From NCBI GenBank assembly GCA_025934435.1, contig JAICYB010000016.1, positions 1 to 64,000 on the forward strand: DNA of 64,000 nt, read 5' to 3'. This document shows, one piece after another, positions 36,301-44,169 of this stretch. A program made the position numbers and the translations under genes. The DNA is from Actinomycetes bacterium. GTDB taxonomy: Bacteria; Actinomycetota; JAICYB01. Numbering within the stretch: the stretch's first letter is position 1; each line of letters begins with the position of its first letter. The notes under the pieces are model-generated. The model saw only the letters and a program-made list of their open reading frames with translations. It did no database searches and was not told where the DNA came from.

Positions 36301-37595
36301 CCGGAAAGGTGCGTGTAATACGGCTCGTATCCCGGCGCGGGCAATCCGAAGGCCGGGTTATCGCACGCGACACTCGGCGCATTGCACGCCGAGATGATGT
36401 TCGAGCCCGGAGCGGCGAAGTCCGGGTTGGTGTCGGGCCGGCCCGGATAGCCCTGGCTCGAGTCGCTCTCGAGGCCGTTGTCACGACTCCCCGTTCCGGC
36501 GTCGTCGTAGTTCGCGACGCTGAGGTTCCCCGGCTTCGGGTTGTTCGCGTCGGGACCCGTGCACGGGACCGATGCCGTCGGATCGCCGGTCGGTGCGCAC
36601 GGCGACTGGCCGCTGTTGCCGGCCGCCCACACGACCGTGACGCCGGCGTCGATCAGTTTGTCCCCGAGGAGGGAAAGGATGTCGGGGTTGTTCGCGTCGT
36701 AGAACCCCGGGTCGCCGTACGAGTTGTTGATGACTTTGATCGGCGGGTTCTGTTTCGCGCCGTTGTCGAGGATCCACTGGAACGCCGTCGCGGCGTTGAG
36801 CGTGAAGATGCTGTCGCCGTCGCCCGAACCGAATCCGTAGAGCTTCGCTCCCGGCGCCGTCCCTCGATAGAGACCGTGGCTCGCGGTGCCGTCCCCGGCG
36901 GCGATACCCGAGACGTGCGTACCGTGCCCGGCCGTCGTGTCCGAGTTCGGCACGTTCTCCATGACCTGCACGGGACAGTTGCCGTTCGCGTCGTTGACGA
37001 TCCCCTGCGTCGGACACGTGATCTTGAAGTTCACCTTCGTCTTGCACGTGTTCTGGTCGGCGTTCGGCGCACCGCACCAGGAGAGGTCGGGGTGGAGGCC
37101 GTCGGTCCCCGAGTCGACGATGCCGATGCCGACGCCGGTACCGTCGATGTAGCGGCCGTTCGCGTCCTTCACGCGCAGATCGAGACCGCCGGTCTCGTCC
37201 GAAAGCGCCCGGACGCGCGTCGCCCACGCCGCCGTCGTGTTGTCGAGCTTCAGACGCTCGGGGAATTCGAGGCGACGGAGTCCGTCGATCCGCGTCGACG
37301 CGGTGAACGCGCTCGCGCTCCCGTACACGACCGTCGCATTGACTGAAGGGAAATCGGTTCCGGTGTGCAGGCCGGCGCCGCGGAGCGCCGTCAGCGCCTG
37401 CGCGTGGGAGAGCTGCGACGTGAACTCGGCGATCGCGATAACGGTGGTCCCGGCGCGCGCGTCGCGGATCTCCTGCTGCAGCTGGCGGTCGACGACGGGG
37501 GCCTTCGGCTTCGCGGTCGGCGGCGTCGTAGCGGCGGCTCTCAGGGCCGGCATACAAAGGACGAGGACAAGCGCGACCAGGGTCTTACGTCTCAA
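33360..37595 (-). CDS. Large secreted S8 (subtilisin-like) peptidase with tandem Ig-like repeats
   Basis: About 1411 residues from TTG 37595, chosen for the SD GGGGAGG 6 bases before; an ATG about 17 codons upstream is an alternative. A signal peptide is followed by a propeptide-like region with an inhibitor-type fold. The S8 domain has Asp161 (GIVDSGTDGLHPD), His224 (TAGHGTHVSG) and Ser near 431 (LSGTSMAAPHTTG). Next comes a long beta-rich part with MAM/laminin-like strands. Three cadherin/Big_9-type repeats follow, each with AVDD at the start, VLANDxDPxG in the middle and a Y-T-P turn before DxFxYTI. The protein ends in TITIVKKK. Exported and probably surface- or matrix-associated. Confidence 0.9.
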   Translation of the reverse strand: MRRKTLVALVLVLCMPALRAAATTPPTAKPKAPVVDRQLQQEIRDARAGTTVIAIAEFTSQLSHAQALTALRGAGLHTGTDFPSVNATVVYGSASAFTASTRIDGLRRLEFPERLKLDNTTAAWATRVRALSDETGGLDLRVKDANGRYIDGTGVGIGIVDSGTDGLHPDLSWCGAPNADQNTCKTKVNFKITCPTQGIVNDANGNCPVQVMENVPNSDTTAGHGTHVSGIAAGDGTASHGLYRGTAPGAKLYGFGSGDGDSIFTLNAATAFQWILDNGAKQNPPIKVINNSYGDPGFYDANNPDILSLLGDKLIDAGVTVVWAAGNSGQSPCAPTGDPTASVPCTGPDANNPKPGNLSVANYDDAGTGSRDNGLESDSSQGYPGRPDTNPDFAAPGSNIISACNAPSVACDNPAFGLPAPGYEPYYTHLSGTSMAAPHTTGVVADLYQADPNITPAQIEKILKDTAHRFTAGAAYDETDPTDPDSPTSIDKGHGLIDTRAAVLSAMQLAADTGLSGGSPTTVVATADGGDESTDSLDLTSVDVHEVHGTEASNVPGAPSGDRIELIWNLTGMTSKPTSAPNRYQLTGSVDGVKRTFSVDWDGTKAVCTNDLADSCVAAVTPTSVIASYDASAFGAHLGAPFFDLVATTWGDIQNAPKIVQEHCNASNDVVIGTLNTDMPTLCAADRAPGFDSVPPAELATTLTPLRGTPHVFTFTPAGGTSTCGQNSPEIVDPEGDATAFLVDTGAVPSDPSLDIREGRITWDAATRNLTFHIKVSQLSSTPPTGATGKLFRFLFDYAGTTYEVQAESDDTAGTTSFTIDAADAAGTFGSVADITGAFDVTNNEIRVVMPVATFNSAIATFDAGQTPAVTPPPPMDWGSALSNLEIDAQREIGTGPVPERITPTADTATGTCNYSIGADLGVHPPKAVDDAATTRQPQPVTVDVLANDNDPDGSTLHVVDVSQGAHGGAVRNPDDSVTYTPSKGFFGTDHFTYTIANTAGITSQATVTIDVTSFCPATPTGTFTDTLEPNPDPNWQFDTSADFVPVNTWASVTDSNAHSPTHSFNTDDTAPEKDDRLVSPPVDLTSSSHLVFFHRIDTEDPDTTTPGDPRFFDAGVLEISTDGGKTWQDVTAGGGTFVEGGYNGRVLNDPSYVLGDRPAWGGDSGSSMTKVDVDLGAYAGTSRLVRWRFANDDSNAPSATNPAPDGWWVDDISFTGLPVVSDCGPQAVDDTAATDLNKSVNVDVLANDFDPDGEAVTIDHFDASSAHGGTIQPAGDGSLTYTPPSRFAGADTFAYTITDPSDKTASATVTVNVASAPPVAVDDHARVKAGKTVKIAVLANDSDPQGEAIRVASADARGVHGGAVVVNPDGTISYTAPRKGAKSDSFVYTITDTHGGRDSATVTITIVKKK

Positions 37596-37744
37596 GCGAA
37601 GCCTCCCCGCTCCGTATGGGTGTGCGGGCAAATAGTAGCCCATCGCTACGAAATCCGGGGGTAGATCGCCTGTCGGCGGCATGTGCCACGATGCGGCCGT
37701 CGGCTTCCCCGCCTCACCTTCCCCACGGCTCCCAGGAGGAAGGT

Positions 37745-38890
37745 ATGCGCGTCCCCGTTCTCGTCTTGATCTGCGTTGCCCTGCTGGCGGTGCCACCGCC
37801 ACGCGTCGCGGCCCAGTCCGCCGGCGCGGTGGTCGCCGAGGTATATGGCAGCGGCGGCAACACCGGCGCGACCTACTCGCGCGATTTCGTCGAGCTGTTC
37901 AACCGCTCGAAGCAAACCGTGTCCCTCGCGGGCTGGAAGCTGCAATACGCGCCGAAGGACAGCGACCGCTGGTCCTCGACGGCGCTCACCTCCCAGATCG
38001 CGCCCTACCGGTACTTCCTCGTGGCGCTCGGCGGTGGTTCGTCCGGCGGAGCGGCATTGCCGGCCCCGGACGTAACGGGCGGGACGAATCTCAACGGAGC
38101 GGCGGGCGTCGTCCGGATCATCGACGCGGCCGGAACGACCGTCGATCTCGTCGGCTACGGCGCCGGAACGACGTCGGAGCGGCGTCCGGCACCCGGGACG
38201 TCGGACCCGAAGCACGCGACGACCCGCAAGCGGATCGGCTGCATGGATACAGACGACAACGCGTCCGATTTCGATCTCGAGGTAGTGACGGCGCGGAACC
38301 ATTCCTCGGCGTTCAACCGCTGCGACTCGCCACCCGCATTGAACACGGTCGGCAATCACGCGGCGCACGCGGGTTCGCAGCTGAGCTTCACGCTCTCCGC
38401 GTTCGATCCCGACGGCGACGCCTTGACGTACTCGGCCTCGAACCTGCCGAGCGGATCGACCTTCTACGCCGACAGCCGCACGTTCGCGTGGCGGCCGACT
38501 CCGGCCGATGTCGGGACGCATCCCGGCGTGCGGTTCGCGGTGTCGGACGGCTTCTCGACGGACGACGAAACCGTCACGCTCGGCGTCGCCCCGCGCAGCG
38601 CGTCCGGACGGTCGCAGACGAGCGTCGCGTTCAACAAGTTCGATCGCGAACTCGACGTCCACGGGTTCGTTTCGCCGGACCATCGAGGGTTCGAGGTCGT
38701 CGTCCGGCTGTTGCGGAAAACGAAGTCGGGTTGGCAGCTCGTGGCCTTGCAGCGTCCCGTCCTGGATCAATCGAGCTCGTACCGCGCGTCGTTCGCTCGC
38801 GCAGCGAAAGGCGAGTGCATGCTGCGCACGGAGTTCCCGGGCGACGACCTTCACGACCCGAGCGTCGCGCAGGTCGAGCTGCGGTGTTAG
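37745..38890 (+). CDS. Secreted lamin-tail-domain protein
   Basis: 381 residues from ATG 37745 with SD AGGAGGAAGG. The signal peptide ends near VAAQSAG. A lamin-tail (LTD) domain spans about 25-160: VVAEVYGSGGN, RDFVELFNRSKQTVSLAGWKL and IIDAAGTTVDLVGYGAG are family marks. A cadherin-like Ig domain (about 205-280, FTLSAFDPDGDALTYS ... DVGTHPGVRFAVSDG) and a C-terminal beta domain with Cys follow. LTD proteins in bacteria are often attached to secreted nucleases or peptidases. It is divergent from the large subtilase, suggesting linked expression. Confidence 0.85.
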   Translation: MRVPVLVLICVALLAVPPPRVAAQSAGAVVAEVYGSGGNTGATYSRDFVELFNRSKQTVSLAGWKLQYAPKDSDRWSSTALTSQIAPYRYFLVALGGGSSGGAALPAPDVTGGTNLNGAAGVVRIIDAAGTTVDLVGYGAGTTSERRPAPGTSDPKHATTRKRIGCMDTDDNASDFDLEVVTARNHSSAFNRCDSPPALNTVGNHAAHAGSQLSFTLSAFDPDGDALTYSASNLPSGSTFYADSRTFAWRPTPADVGTHPGVRFAVSDGFSTDDETVTLGVAPRSASGRSQTSVAFNKFDRELDVHGFVSPDHRGFEVVVRLLRKTKSGWQLVALQRPVLDQSSSYRASFARAAKGECMLRTEFPGDDLHDPSVAQVELRC

Positions 38891-39459
38891 AGATCGGCGA
38901 TCTCGGCGACGAGCGCGCGCAGGGCAAGGCCGCGATGTGAGATCCGGTTCTTCTCGTCGGGCTTCATCTCCGCCGCCGAGCGGCGCTCGCCGTCGGGCAC
39001 GAACAACGGGTCGTAGCCGAAGCCGCCGCTCCCCCGCGGCTCGGTCGCGATCGATCCTTCGAACACGCCCTCTCCGACGAAGTCCTCGCCGTTCGGCAGC
39101 GCGAGCACGGCCACCGCCCGGTACCTCGCGGACCGTAGAGCCACGCCCTCGAGGAGGCGGAGCAGCTTGGCGTTGTTCGTCGCGTCCGTCGCCGCCGTGC
39201 CCGAGAACCGGGCCGAACGGGGGCCGGGCGCGCCGTGAAGCGCATCGACCTCGAGGCCCGCGTCCTCGGCGAGAACGGGACGCCCGACGAACCGCAGCGC
39301 GTTCGCCGCCTTGAGACGCGCGTTCTCGAGGTACGTCGTGCCGGTCTCGACTTCGCCGAGCCACATCGGCACCGTCACGATCTCGATCGGCGAGCCGGCG
39401 AGGATCGCCCGGGCTTCCGCGAGCTTGCCCGGGTTCGACGTCGCCAGCACGACTCTCAC
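38887..39459 (-). CDS. rdgB: Non-canonical purine NTP pyrophosphatase (RdgB/HAM1)
   Basis: 190 residues from GTG 39459, overlapping the rph stop as GTGA. It hydrolyses dITP, dXTP and related NTPs to monophosphates, keeping damaged purines out of nucleic acids. Family marks: VVLATSNPGKLAEARAIL, LAEDAGLEVDALHGAPGPRS, GGFGYDPLFVP and KNRISHRGLALRAL. It is the last gene of the ten-gene run and convergent with the lamin-tail gene (4-base overlap). Confidence 0.96.
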   Translation of the reverse strand: MRVVLATSNPGKLAEARAILAGSPIEIVTVPMWLGEVETGTTYLENARLKAANALRFVGRPVLAEDAGLEVDALHGAPGPRSARFSGTAATDATNNAKLLRLLEGVALRSARYRAVAVLALPNGEDFVGEGVFEGSIATEPRGSGGFGYDPLFVPDGERRSAAEMKPDEKNRISHRGLALRALVAEIADL

Positions 39460-40160
39460 TGAAGCGTCTTGCGTTGAGCGTCGACGAGCTCGCCGATCCC
39501 TTTCGCCGCCAGCGAAAGCATGCGATCGAGGATCGACTTGTCGAAGGCTTCGCCCTCGGCCGTGCCCTGCACCTCGACGAAGTTTCCGGCGCCCGTCATG
39601 ACGACGTTCATATCGACGTCCGCGGCAACGTCTTCGGAATAGTCGAGGTCGAGGCACACGCGGTCGCCGAGCATCCCGACACTGACGGCCGCCACGTGAT
39701 CCTTGATCGCCGCTTCGGCGCCCGCCGCACGGATCGCATCGACGAGCGCGACGTATCCGCCGGTGATCGAGGCCGTGCGGGTTCCGCCGTCGGACGTGAG
39801 GCAATCGCAGTCGACGGTGATCGTCACCGGGCCGAGCTTCTGCATATCCACGACCGCGCGGAGCGAACGACCGATGAGACGTTGGATCTCCTGGGTGCGT
39901 CCGGAAAGGCGTCCGCGCGCGGCTTCGCGGCCGGACCGTTCCATCGTCGACGCGGGGAGCATCGAGTACTCGGCCGTGATCCAGCCCTGTCCGGTTCCTT
40001 CGAGGAATCGCGGCACACCTTGCTCGAGCGTCGCGGCGCAGACGACACGCGTGCGCCCGAACGACACGAGACACGATCCCGCCGGGAAGTCGAGGTAGCC
40101 GCGTTCGAACGTGATCGGACGAAGCTCTTCGGGGGTTCGTCCATACGACCGTTCACTCAT
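39456..40160 (-). CDS. rph: Ribonuclease PH
   Basis: 234 residues. Phosphorolytic 3'-5' exoribonuclease that trims tRNA 3' ends. Marks: GYLDFPAGSCLVSFGRTRVVC, GWITAEYSMLPAST, GRTQEIQRLIGRSLRAVVD and the VDCDCLTSDGGTRTASITG phosphate-site region. It overlaps the upstream metallo-hydrolase gene by 4 bases (ATGA) and rdgB downstream. The same rph-rdgB pair follows murI in mycobacteria. Confidence 0.97.
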   Translation of the reverse strand: MSERSYGRTPEELRPITFERGYLDFPAGSCLVSFGRTRVVCAATLEQGVPRFLEGTGQGWITAEYSMLPASTMERSGREAARGRLSGRTQEIQRLIGRSLRAVVDMQKLGPVTITVDCDCLTSDGGTRTASITGGYVALVDAIRAAGAEAAIKDHVAAVSVGMLGDRVCLDLDYSEDVAADVDMNVVMTGAGNFVEVQGTAEGEAFDKSILDRMLSLAAKGIGELVDAQRKTLQ

Positions 40161-40903
40161 ACCGTGTACACATTCCCTTCTGTCGCGGCTTCGATCGGTC
40201 CGTCGTAGCTCTCACGCGCTTCGGCCTCCGCCTGCTTCGGATCGAACGTCGCCCAGATGTGCGTGAGGACGAGGCGCTTCACCTTGGCGTCTCGGGCGAG
40301 TCGTCCCGTTTCGCGCGCCCACATATGGACCCCGCCGTCGGCGGACACCTCGCCGACATAGGTCGCTTCAGCGATCAAGAGGTCCGCCTCCGCGCATGCA
40401 TCCGGAAGGTCCGGGAAGAACGCCGTGTCGGAGGTGTAGACAACGTCGCGTCCGTCGGCGCTGAGCCGGACGCCGTAACTGTCGATCGGGTGCTCCGTCC
40501 GGAACGGACGAACCGACAAACCTTTCACGGAGAAGTCGCCGCCGAGCGGCTGGAAGGCGAAAACCTTGTTGAAGAGCTCGCTCGAACGTCCGCCGCCGAG
40601 GAGCGCGCGAAGACGTTGCTCCGCTTCGGCCGGAGCGTGCACCGGAAGGGGTTCGTCCCGCGGGTTGTCGTCGAGGCCCATCGCATACATCAAGGGGAGC
40701 ACGTCCGAGATGTGATCGGCATGGCCGTGCGTGATGATCATCGCGTCGAGCTCGCGCCACGATGCGACACGTTGCATGTTCGCGAACGTTCCGTTGCCGG
40801 CATCGATCCACACCTTCGCGCCGCCGCCGTCGACGAGGAACCCCGAACAAGCACCGCCGGCGCGCGGGAAGGCTGCGTTGCACCCGAGGACCGTTACTTG
40901 CAC
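40157..40903 (-). CDS. Metallo-beta-lactamase-fold hydrolase, Rv1339-like
   Basis: 248 residues. The MBL metal site is THGHADH at 58-64, with further ligands in TSDTAFFPDLPD (Asp) and LTHIWATFDP (His). It lies between murI and rph, exactly the place of Rv1339 in M. tuberculosis. Rv1339 has been reported as an atypical cyclic-nucleotide phosphodiesterase; whether this one hydrolyses cAMP or acts more like RNase Z is unproven. It overlaps rph by 4 bases and follows murI by 9. Confidence 0.9.
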   Translation of the reverse strand: MQVTVLGCNAAFPRAGGACSGFLVDGGGAKVWIDAGNGTFANMQRVASWRELDAMIITHGHADHISDVLPLMYAMGLDDNPRDEPLPVHAPAEAEQRLRALLGGGRSSELFNKVFAFQPLGGDFSVKGLSVRPFRTEHPIDSYGVRLSADGRDVVYTSDTAFFPDLPDACAEADLLIAEATYVGEVSADGGVHMWARETGRLARDAKVKRLVLTHIWATFDPKQAEAEARESYDGPIEAATEGNVYTV

Positions 40904-40912
40904 CTCGTCACC

Positions 40913-41710
40913 CTATAAGGGATGGCGCTTCACGCTGCTGACGACGGGTCCGAGGAACTTCGGCGCGAGGCGATTGAAGTCGTCTTCGGATCCCGACGTC
41001 ACGAAGTTGTGTTCGGGCGGTGATCCGTCCTCCCGGAGCAATCCGTTCGCGACGAGCACCGTGTACACGTCCTTCGCCGTCTCTTCGGCCGACGAGACGA
41101 GCAGGACGTCGGGACCCATCACGTAGCCGATCGTTCCCTGCAGCAGCGGGTAGTGCGTGCAACCGAGGATGAGCGTGTCGACATCCGCTTCCTTGAGCTC
41201 GCCGAGGTAGCCCTCGGCCGTTTCGAGCGTGCTTCGCAGCGTCGTCTCACCCCGCTCGGCGAGCTCGACGAACCGCGGGCACGCCTTCGAGAAGACCTGC
41301 ACCGGCACCCGCTGACGCAGCAGTGCTTCTTCGTACTGACGTGAGGTGATCGTTGCCTCCGTTCCGATGATGCCGACGCGTTTGTTGCGCGTCAGACGTG
41401 CGGCCACCTGTGCGGGCGGCTCGATCACCGTCAGCATCGGAACGTCGAGCTTCGGACGCCCGAGCGTGTTCAACGCCGAGGACGCCGAATTGCAACCGAC
41501 GACGATCATCTTCACGTCTTGCTCGAGGAGGTAGTCGATGATCTCGAGCGAGTACCGGTGGATCTCATCGAGCGGCTTCGGTCCGTACGGCGTGCGCGCC
41601 GTGTCGCCGTAGTACACGATCGCCTCGTTCGGGAGCGCTTCGATCACCGCGCGCGCGACGGTCAGCCCGCCGACACCCGAATCGAAGATCCCGATCGGTC
41701 GCGACGTCAC
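40913..41710 (-). CDS. murI: Glutamate racemase
   Basis: 265 residues from GTG 41710, overlapping the cysM stop as GTGA. It makes D-glutamate for peptidoglycan by a two-cysteine mechanism. Cys73 is in VVGCNSAS and Cys184 in LGCTHYPLL; IGIFDSGVGGLTVAR is the family N-terminus. Coupling of murI to cysM is also seen in mycobacteria. In mycobacteria a rhomboid gene lies between them; here it is missing. Confidence 0.96.
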   Translation of the reverse strand: MTSRPIGIFDSGVGGLTVARAVIEALPNEAIVYYGDTARTPYGPKPLDEIHRYSLEIIDYLLEQDVKMIVVGCNSASSALNTLGRPKLDVPMLTVIEPPAQVAARLTRNKRVGIIGTEATITSRQYEEALLRQRVPVQVFSKACPRFVELAERGETTLRSTLETAEGYLGELKEADVDTLILGCTHYPLLQGTIGYVMGPDVLLVSSAEETAKDVYTVLVANGLLREDGSPPEHNFVTSGSEDDFNRLAPKFLGPVVSSVKRHPL

Positions 41711-42639
41711 CACCAGATCTGGTCGCCCATGTCGCGTTCGACCTTCTCCGGGTCCTCGACGTGCACACCCGTCGAGATGTACTTCCATCCGCCGTCGGCC
41801 AGGAGGACGACGCACGCCTTCGAATCGAGCGCTTCCATCGCCCGGAGCGCAACGTGCACCGCCGCGCCGGACGAGATGCCCGCGAACACGCCTTCGAGTT
41901 CGAAGAGGTCCCGCGTCGCTTTGAACGCATCCTTCGACTGGACGATGAACTTCCGGTCGATGACGGACGGATCCAGGATCGGCGGGATGTAACCCTCGTC
42001 GAGCGAACGCAGGCCCTGCACGAGATCACCCGCGGGCGGTTCCGCGGCGACGACGTTGATGTTCGCGTTGTGTCGCTTGAGTCCGCGCCCGCATCCGGTG
42101 AGCGTTCCACCCGTCCCGAGCCCGGCGACGAAGGTGTCGATCTCCGGAAGGTCGCGCCAGATCTCCTGCGCCGTCCCCTGTTCGTGCGCACCCGGATTCG
42201 CGGCGTTCTCGTACTGATTGAGCATCAAGTACTTCGCGTTCTCTTCCGCCATGCGCTCGGCGACGCGGATCGCGCCGTTCGTCCCTTGGTCGCCTGGTGA
42301 GAGGTGAACCGTCGCGCCGTACATCTCGAGCATCCGCCGGCGTTCCATCGACACGGACTCCGGCATGACGATCTCGAGCGCGACGTTCTTCGCGCGGCAG
42401 ATCATCGCCATCGAGATCCCGGTGTTGCCCGATGACGGCTCGAGCAGGATGCGGTCGTCCGTCAGGAGTCCCTTCGCCTCGGCGTCGTTGATCATCGACC
42501 GCGCGATGCGGTCCTTCACCGATCCTGTGGGGTTCTGTCCCTCGAGCTTCGCGTACAGACGTCGGCCCGGTGGGGACAGACGCGGCAGGCCGACGAGCGG
42601 CGTTTCCCCGATGGCGTCGACGAGAGTCTCGAACCGCAT
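41707..42639 (-). CDS. cysM: Cysteine synthase, CysM type using the sulfur carrier CysO
   Basis: 310 residues. PLP fold-type II enzyme: PLP lysine Lys42 in GSVKDR, SSGNTGISMA for the substrate carboxylate, and GTGGTLTG for the PLP phosphate. In M. tuberculosis the syntenic CysM uses O-phosphoserine and the thiocarboxylated carrier CysO to form a CysO-cysteine adduct. The C-terminus (VERDMGDQIWW) resembles the extended closing tail of that enzyme. The gene lies 18 bases after cysO, so the same route is likely here. Confidence 0.93.
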   Translation of the reverse strand: MRFETLVDAIGETPLVGLPRLSPPGRRLYAKLEGQNPTGSVKDRIARSMINDAEAKGLLTDDRILLEPSSGNTGISMAMICRAKNVALEIVMPESVSMERRRMLEMYGATVHLSPGDQGTNGAIRVAERMAEENAKYLMLNQYENAANPGAHEQGTAQEIWRDLPEIDTFVAGLGTGGTLTGCGRGLKRHNANINVVAAEPPAGDLVQGLRSLDEGYIPPILDPSVIDRKFIVQSKDAFKATRDLFELEGVFAGISSGAAVHVALRAMEALDSKACVVLLADGGWKYISTGVHVEDPEKVERDMGDQIWW

Positions 42640-42657
42640 CTGGTTATCGCGCTCCCG

Positions 42658-42987
42658 TTACGCCGGCCTATCAGACCGGTTGGTCTCGCTCACTTCGTTC
42701 GCCGACCCCCCGGACCCCCCGGCGACGGCGGGCAGGATCGCTACGGTGTCGCCGTCGCTCACCTTCGTGTCGATGCCGTCGAGGTAGCGGACATCCTCGT
42801 CGTTCGCGTAGACGTTGATGAAGCGGTGGAGCTGATCGTCGTCGGACAGAACGCGTTCCTTGAAGTCGGGATACTGCCGGACGATGTCTTGGATCAGTTC
42901 CTTCACGCTGGCACCGCTCGCCTCGATGGTGGCGTTGCCGTCCGTATGTTTACGAAGGACCGTCGGGATCTTCACCGTCACCGTCAT
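42658..42987 (-). CDS. cysO: Ubiquitin-like sulfur carrier protein CysO with C-terminal extension
   Basis: 109 residues from ATG 42987, overlapping the moeB-like gene as ATGA. MoaD/ThiS beta-grasp fold: VTVKIPTVLRKHTDG, LHRFINVYANDEDVRYLDG and GDTVAILPAVAGG closely follow mycobacterial CysO. The carrier normally ends in Gly-Gly, whose C-terminus is adenylated and thiocarboxylated. Here Gly90-Gly91 is followed by 18 more residues (SGGSANEVSETNRSDRPA) before TAA. Two runs of six C (plus strand) lie at this point, so an indel is possible, but as written the frame is clean. Trimming would be needed before activation. Confidence 0.9.
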   Translation of the reverse strand: MTVTVKIPTVLRKHTDGNATIEASGASVKELIQDIVRQYPDFKERVLSDDDQLHRFINVYANDEDVRYLDGIDTKVSDGDTVAILPAVAGGSGGSANEVSETNRSDRPA

Positions 42988-43781
42988 CTCGAACAGAACT
43001 CCTCGTAGTCGATCAGCCGCATGATCTCGGGGGATGAACCACACAGCGGGCACGCCTCGTCCCGCGTCACACGAACCCGGTTGAACCGGACCTCCAACGC
43101 ATCGTACAGGAGCAAGAACCCCACCAGCGGTGTTCCTATGCCGCAGATGAGCTTGATCGCCTCCGTCGCCTGGATGGTACCGATGGTGCCCGCGAGCGCT
43201 CCGAACACACCGGCCTGCGCGCAGTTCGGGACGGTTCCGGGGGCGGGCGGACTCGGAAACAGGCACCGGTAGCACGGACGCCCCCCGTTGAACGTCGTGA
43301 CCTGTCCCTCGTACTGGAAGATCGCGCCCGACACGAGCGGCTTGACGGCGAGATAACAGGCGTCGTTCAGCAGGTACCGCGTCGGAAAGTTGTCACTTCC
43401 GTCGACGACGAGATCGAAGCCGGCGATGGCGTCCGACGCGTTCGAGCTGTCGAGACGCGCGTCGATCGTGACGACGTCGACGCCGGGGTTGATGGCGTTG
43501 ATCGTCTCCGCCCCCGAAACCGTCTTCGGACGACCCACGTCCGCGGTCGTGTGCAAGATCTGTCGCTGCAGGTTCGTGAGATCGACTGCGTCGTGGTCCG
43601 CCAGACCGATCCGTCCGACACCGGCCGCCGCGAGGTACATCGCCACAGCGGAGCCGAGTCCCCCGGCGCCGACGATGAGCACCGATGCGTCGAGCAGCTT
43701 GCGCTGCCCGGCGCCGCCGACCTCGGGAAGGATGATGTGACGCGCGTAACGATTGACCTGCTCGTCGGTGAAGTCACTCAT
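42984..43781 (-). CDS. MoeB/ThiF-family adenylyltransferase activating CysO
   Basis: 265 residues. E1-like enzyme that adenylates the Gly-Gly end of ubiquitin-like sulfur carriers. Rossmann motif VGAGGLGSAVA near 37-47, RQILHTTADVGRPKT, VDGSDNFPTRYLLNDAC, and two zinc CxxC pairs (CYRC and CPLC). Length matches MoeB; it has no C-terminal rhodanese domain, unlike mycobacterial MoeZ, so the sulfur donor is separate. It sits between mec and cysO with overlaps on both sides, giving it a direct link to CysO. Confidence 0.92.
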   Translation of the reverse strand: MSDFTDEQVNRYARHIILPEVGGAGQRKLLDASVLIVGAGGLGSAVAMYLAAAGVGRIGLADHDAVDLTNLQRQILHTTADVGRPKTVSGAETINAINPGVDVVTIDARLDSSNASDAIAGFDLVVDGSDNFPTRYLLNDACYLAVKPLVSGAIFQYEGQVTTFNGGRPCYRCLFPSPPAPGTVPNCAQAGVFGALAGTIGTIQATEAIKLICGIGTPLVGFLLLYDALEVRFNRVRVTRDEACPLCGSSPEIMRLIDYEEFCSR

Positions 43782-44169
43782 ATTCGAGCTCGACCTCCTC
43801 GACCTTCCCGTCGACGATCCGGAATCCGCGGAGCTCCGGCTGCTCGATGTCGCGGAGCGACACGATCAAGTACGCGGCTTCCGGGTAGTACGCGAGCTGC
43901 ACGTCGGTCGACGACGGGTACGCCGGTGACCGCGTGTGCGAGTGATAGATCGCGACGAGCTCGAGCCCTGCTTCGTCCATCTCGTTGAAGACACGGAGCT
44001 GTTCGGCGGGTTCCATCCGGTAGAGCACCGGAGAACGTTCGGCATTCGTCATCTTGAAGATCCGCGTCGCGATGCCATCGTTACCCGCCAGCAAGCCGCA
44101 TGCTTCGTTCGGCTGCTCGGCGAGAGCCTGCTCGATGATCGCGTCGGCGAAGCGACGTTCGAGCTTCAT
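43774..44169 (-). CDS. mec: JAMM/Mov34 zinc peptidase, CysO-cysteine hydrolase (Mec+ type)
   Basis: 131 residues from ATG 44169. The JAMM motif is complete: Glu22 in NEACGLLAG, His76-Ser-His78 in YHSHT, Ser86/87 and Asp89 (HxH-x10-D). In M. tuberculosis the syntenic protein releases cysteine from the CysO-cysteine adduct. Because CysO here has a tail beyond Gly-Gly, the same active site might also trim it, as reported for the JAMM protein QbsD acting on QbsE. The gene overlaps both neighbours. Confidence 0.93.
   Translation of the reverse strand: MKLERRFADAIIEQALAEQPNEACGLLAGNDGIATRIFKMTNAERSPVLYRMEPAEQLRVFNEMDEAGLELVAIYHSHTRSPAYPSSTDVQLAYYPEAAYLIVSLRDIEQPELRGFRIVDGKVEEVELEYE

Noticed and set aside
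33411-37346. Two long open frames antisense to the large subtilase gene
   Set aside because: Shadow frames of a GC-rich gene. The product is low-complexity (Arg, Val, Asp) with no motif, while the minus-strand protein has a full S8 triad.
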